From Anaerolineales bacterium (lineage in GTDB: Bacteria > Chloroflexota > Anaerolineae > Anaerolineales > DRMV01), in assembly GCA_015494815.1 (NCBI GenBank), contig WGAK01000018.1, positions 1 to 5,551 of the forward strand: a DNA stretch of 5,551 nt. Reading direction: 5' to 3'. Numbering within the stretch: position 1 is the stretch's first letter; every line of letters begins with the position of its first letter. The notes below the pieces were generated by a model. It was not told the DNA's origin and did not search any database. It was given only the letters and a program-made list of their open reading frames with translations. A program made the translations under genes and the position numbers. Positions 4,460 through 5,551 of the stretch are shown here, one piece after another.

Positions 4460-5551
4460 ATGCCCGGCATCGTGTTGCTCGGCCTGGGGCCCGGCGACCC
4501 CCAAATGCTCACCCGCGCGGCCTGGGAGGTGTTGCAGCAGGCCGACGAGGTCTATGTGCGCACCGCACAGCACCCCACCGTGGCCGGTTTTCCGCAGCAT
4601 CTGCGGGTGCATTCCTTCGATGCGGTGTACGAGCAGGCCGACACCTTCGAGCAGGTCTACGAAACCATCGTGGCGGAAGTGCTTCGCCTGGGCCGACGGC
4701 CCCAGGGCGTGGTGTATGCCGTGCCCGGCCATCCCCTGGTGGCCGAGACCACCGGCGTGGCCATCTTGCAGCAGGCCCGCGCCCAAGGGCTGCCCGTGCG
4801 CGTGGTCGAGGGCCTGAGTTTCCTGGAGCCCGTGTGGCGGGCCGTGGGCCTGGACCCCTTCCCCCACAGTGCGCTGGTGGACGCGCTGGAACTGGGCCGC
4901 CGGTTGACCCCGCCGTTCCCGCCCAGCGTGCCCGCGGTGGTGGCCCAACTCTACGACCGGCATCTGGCGTCGCATGTCAAACTGACCTTGATGCACCACT
5001 ACCCCGACGAGCACCCCATCACTTTGGTGCATCGGGCCGGCCTGCCCGACGAGGCCGTGCGACCCATGCCGCTCCACCAACTGGACCACGACCCCGACAT
5101 CGGCCTGTTGACCGCGCTGGTGGTGCCGCCTTTGGGGCCGGGCACCGCGTTCGAGGATTTCGAGCACCTCATCGCCCGGCTGCGCGCGCCCGACGGCTGC
5201 CCCTGGGACCGCAAGCAAACCCATCGCTCGCTGCGGCCCTATTTGCTGGAAGAGACCTACGAGGTGCTGGAGGCCCTGGACAAGGGCGACCCGGCCGCGT
5301 TGCAGGAGGAACTGGGCGACCTGCTGCTGCAAATCGTGCTGCACACCGAAATCGCGGTCGAAGAGGGTGAATTCACCATGCCCCAGGTCCTCCGCACGGT
5401 GCACGATAAGATTGTGCGCCGGCATCCGCATGTGTTCGGCGAGGTGCAGGTGCGGGATGCGGACGAGGTGGTGCGCAACTGGGAGGCCATCAAGCGGCGG
5501 GAGAAGCAGGCTCAGCGCACGGCCGACGACGCGCCGGCCAGCGTGTTGGAC
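4460..5551 (+). CDS. mazG: Tetrapyrrole-methylase-like domain fused to MazG NTP pyrophosphohydrolase, 3' end outside window
   Basis: The visible 364 residues contain two domains. Residues 1 to about 225 form a SAM-dependent methylase of the tetrapyrrole (CobA/RsmI) superfamily: GLGPGDPQMLTRAA at 8-21, YVRTAQHPTV at 32-41, and YAVPGHPLVAE at 86-96. From about 230 comes a MazG domain: FEDFEHLIARLRAPDGCPWD at 231-250, LLEETYEVLEALD at 262-274 and EELGDLLLQIVLH at 283-295, with the glutamate/aspartate residues that bind Mg2+, then KIVRRHPHVFGE at 317-328 and VRNWEAIKRREK at 338-349. MazG hydrolyses nucleoside triphosphates to monophosphate and pyrophosphate, clearing non-canonical nucleotides. 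The same fusion is known from Bacillus YabN; what the methylase half does is not established. The ATG at 4460 begins directly at the conserved PGIVLLGLGPGD strand, with GAGGTG four bases upstream. The reading frame is still open at base 5551; the family normally continues for roughly another hundred residues. Confidence 0.95.
   Translation, partial: MPGIVLLGLGPGDPQMLTRAAWEVLQQADEVYVRTAQHPTVAGFPQHLRVHSFDAVYEQADTFEQVYETIVAEVLRLGRRPQGVVYAVPGHPLVAETTGVAILQQARAQGLPVRVVEGLSFLEPVWRAVGLDPFPHSALVDALELGRRLTPPFPPSVPAVVAQLYDRHLASHVKLTLMHHYPDEHPITLVHRAGLPDEAVRPMPLHQLDHDPDIGLLTALVVPPLGPGTAFEDFEHLIARLRAPDGCPWDRKQTHRSLRPYLLEETYEVLEALDKGDPAALQEELGDLLLQIVLHTEIAVEEGEFTMPQVLRTVHDKIVRRHPHVFGEVQVRDADEVVRNWEAIKRREKQAQRTADDAPASVLD

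Noticed and set aside
3925..5370. 481-codon plus-strand reading frame
   Set aside because: It runs antisense to the two-helix protein and then out of frame through mazG; the mazG frame from 4460 contains all conserved motifs.
4433..5431. 332-codon minus-strand reading frame opposite mazG
   Set aside because: It is a His/Gln/Gly-rich antisense shadow with no domain.
1..5551. CRISPR array, tRNA, transposase, phage or toxin-antitoxin genes
   Set aside because: No spaced direct repeats, cloverleaf-like segments or relevant protein motifs were seen on either strand.

Overview
The window is GC-rich DNA (roughly 70% by eye, not counted) that is almost completely coding. It probably comes from a bacterium of the phylum Chloroflexota, class Anaerolineae or a relative. 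I infer this from protein style: a tetrapyrrole-methylase/MazG fusion, a two-helix membrane protein next to a YtxH-type protein, and a polytopic membrane protein with a KIGGGDNLHN-type loop. There is no rRNA or other marker in the window to confirm it. No tRNA, CRISPR array, insertion sequence or phage gene was seen.

Left part, plus strand (148-1757). Three closely packed genes are read rightwards: the C-terminal part of a multi-spanning membrane protein that resembles family-39-type glycosyltransferases, a Nudix hydrolase that starts inside the stop codon of the first gene (ATGA overlap), and a 104-residue protein with three membrane segments and no recognised family. The first 237 bases are abnormal. 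They form an imperfect palindrome of 90-base arms (86 of 90 paired) around 57 bases, and the left arm plus spacer is the reverse complement of the membrane-protein gene itself, including coding sequence expected upstream of base 148. This is most easily read as a fold-back join at a 12-base inverted repeat, either an assembly or library artefact or a true inverted duplication.

Middle part, minus strand (1740-4389). Four genes lie in one likely operon, read leftwards: a two-helix membrane protein, a YtxH-like protein, rsmI (16S rRNA C1402 2'-O-methyltransferase) and cobS (cobalamin synthase). rsmI and cobS overlap by ATGA. A TATAAT box six bases before the first start codon predicts a leaderless mRNA. 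A GC hairpin followed by TTTT between the YtxH-like gene and rsmI may reduce read-through. The end of cobS overlaps the end of the three-helix gene by 18 bases, so the two transcription units converge with no gap.

Right part, plus strand (4460-5551). A mazG gene with an N-terminal SAM-dependent methylase domain diverges from the operon across 70 bases and runs off the window end. Its leader holds a perfect 8-base inverted repeat whose right arm contains the likely Shine-Dalgarno sequence.

The genes are mostly housekeeping: nucleotide-pool sanitation (Nudix, MazG), ribosome modification (RsmI), vitamin B12 completion (CobS) and envelope-associated small proteins. I do not see a new defence or mobile system here. 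The most unusual signals are the fold-back at the left edge and the mazG leader hairpin.
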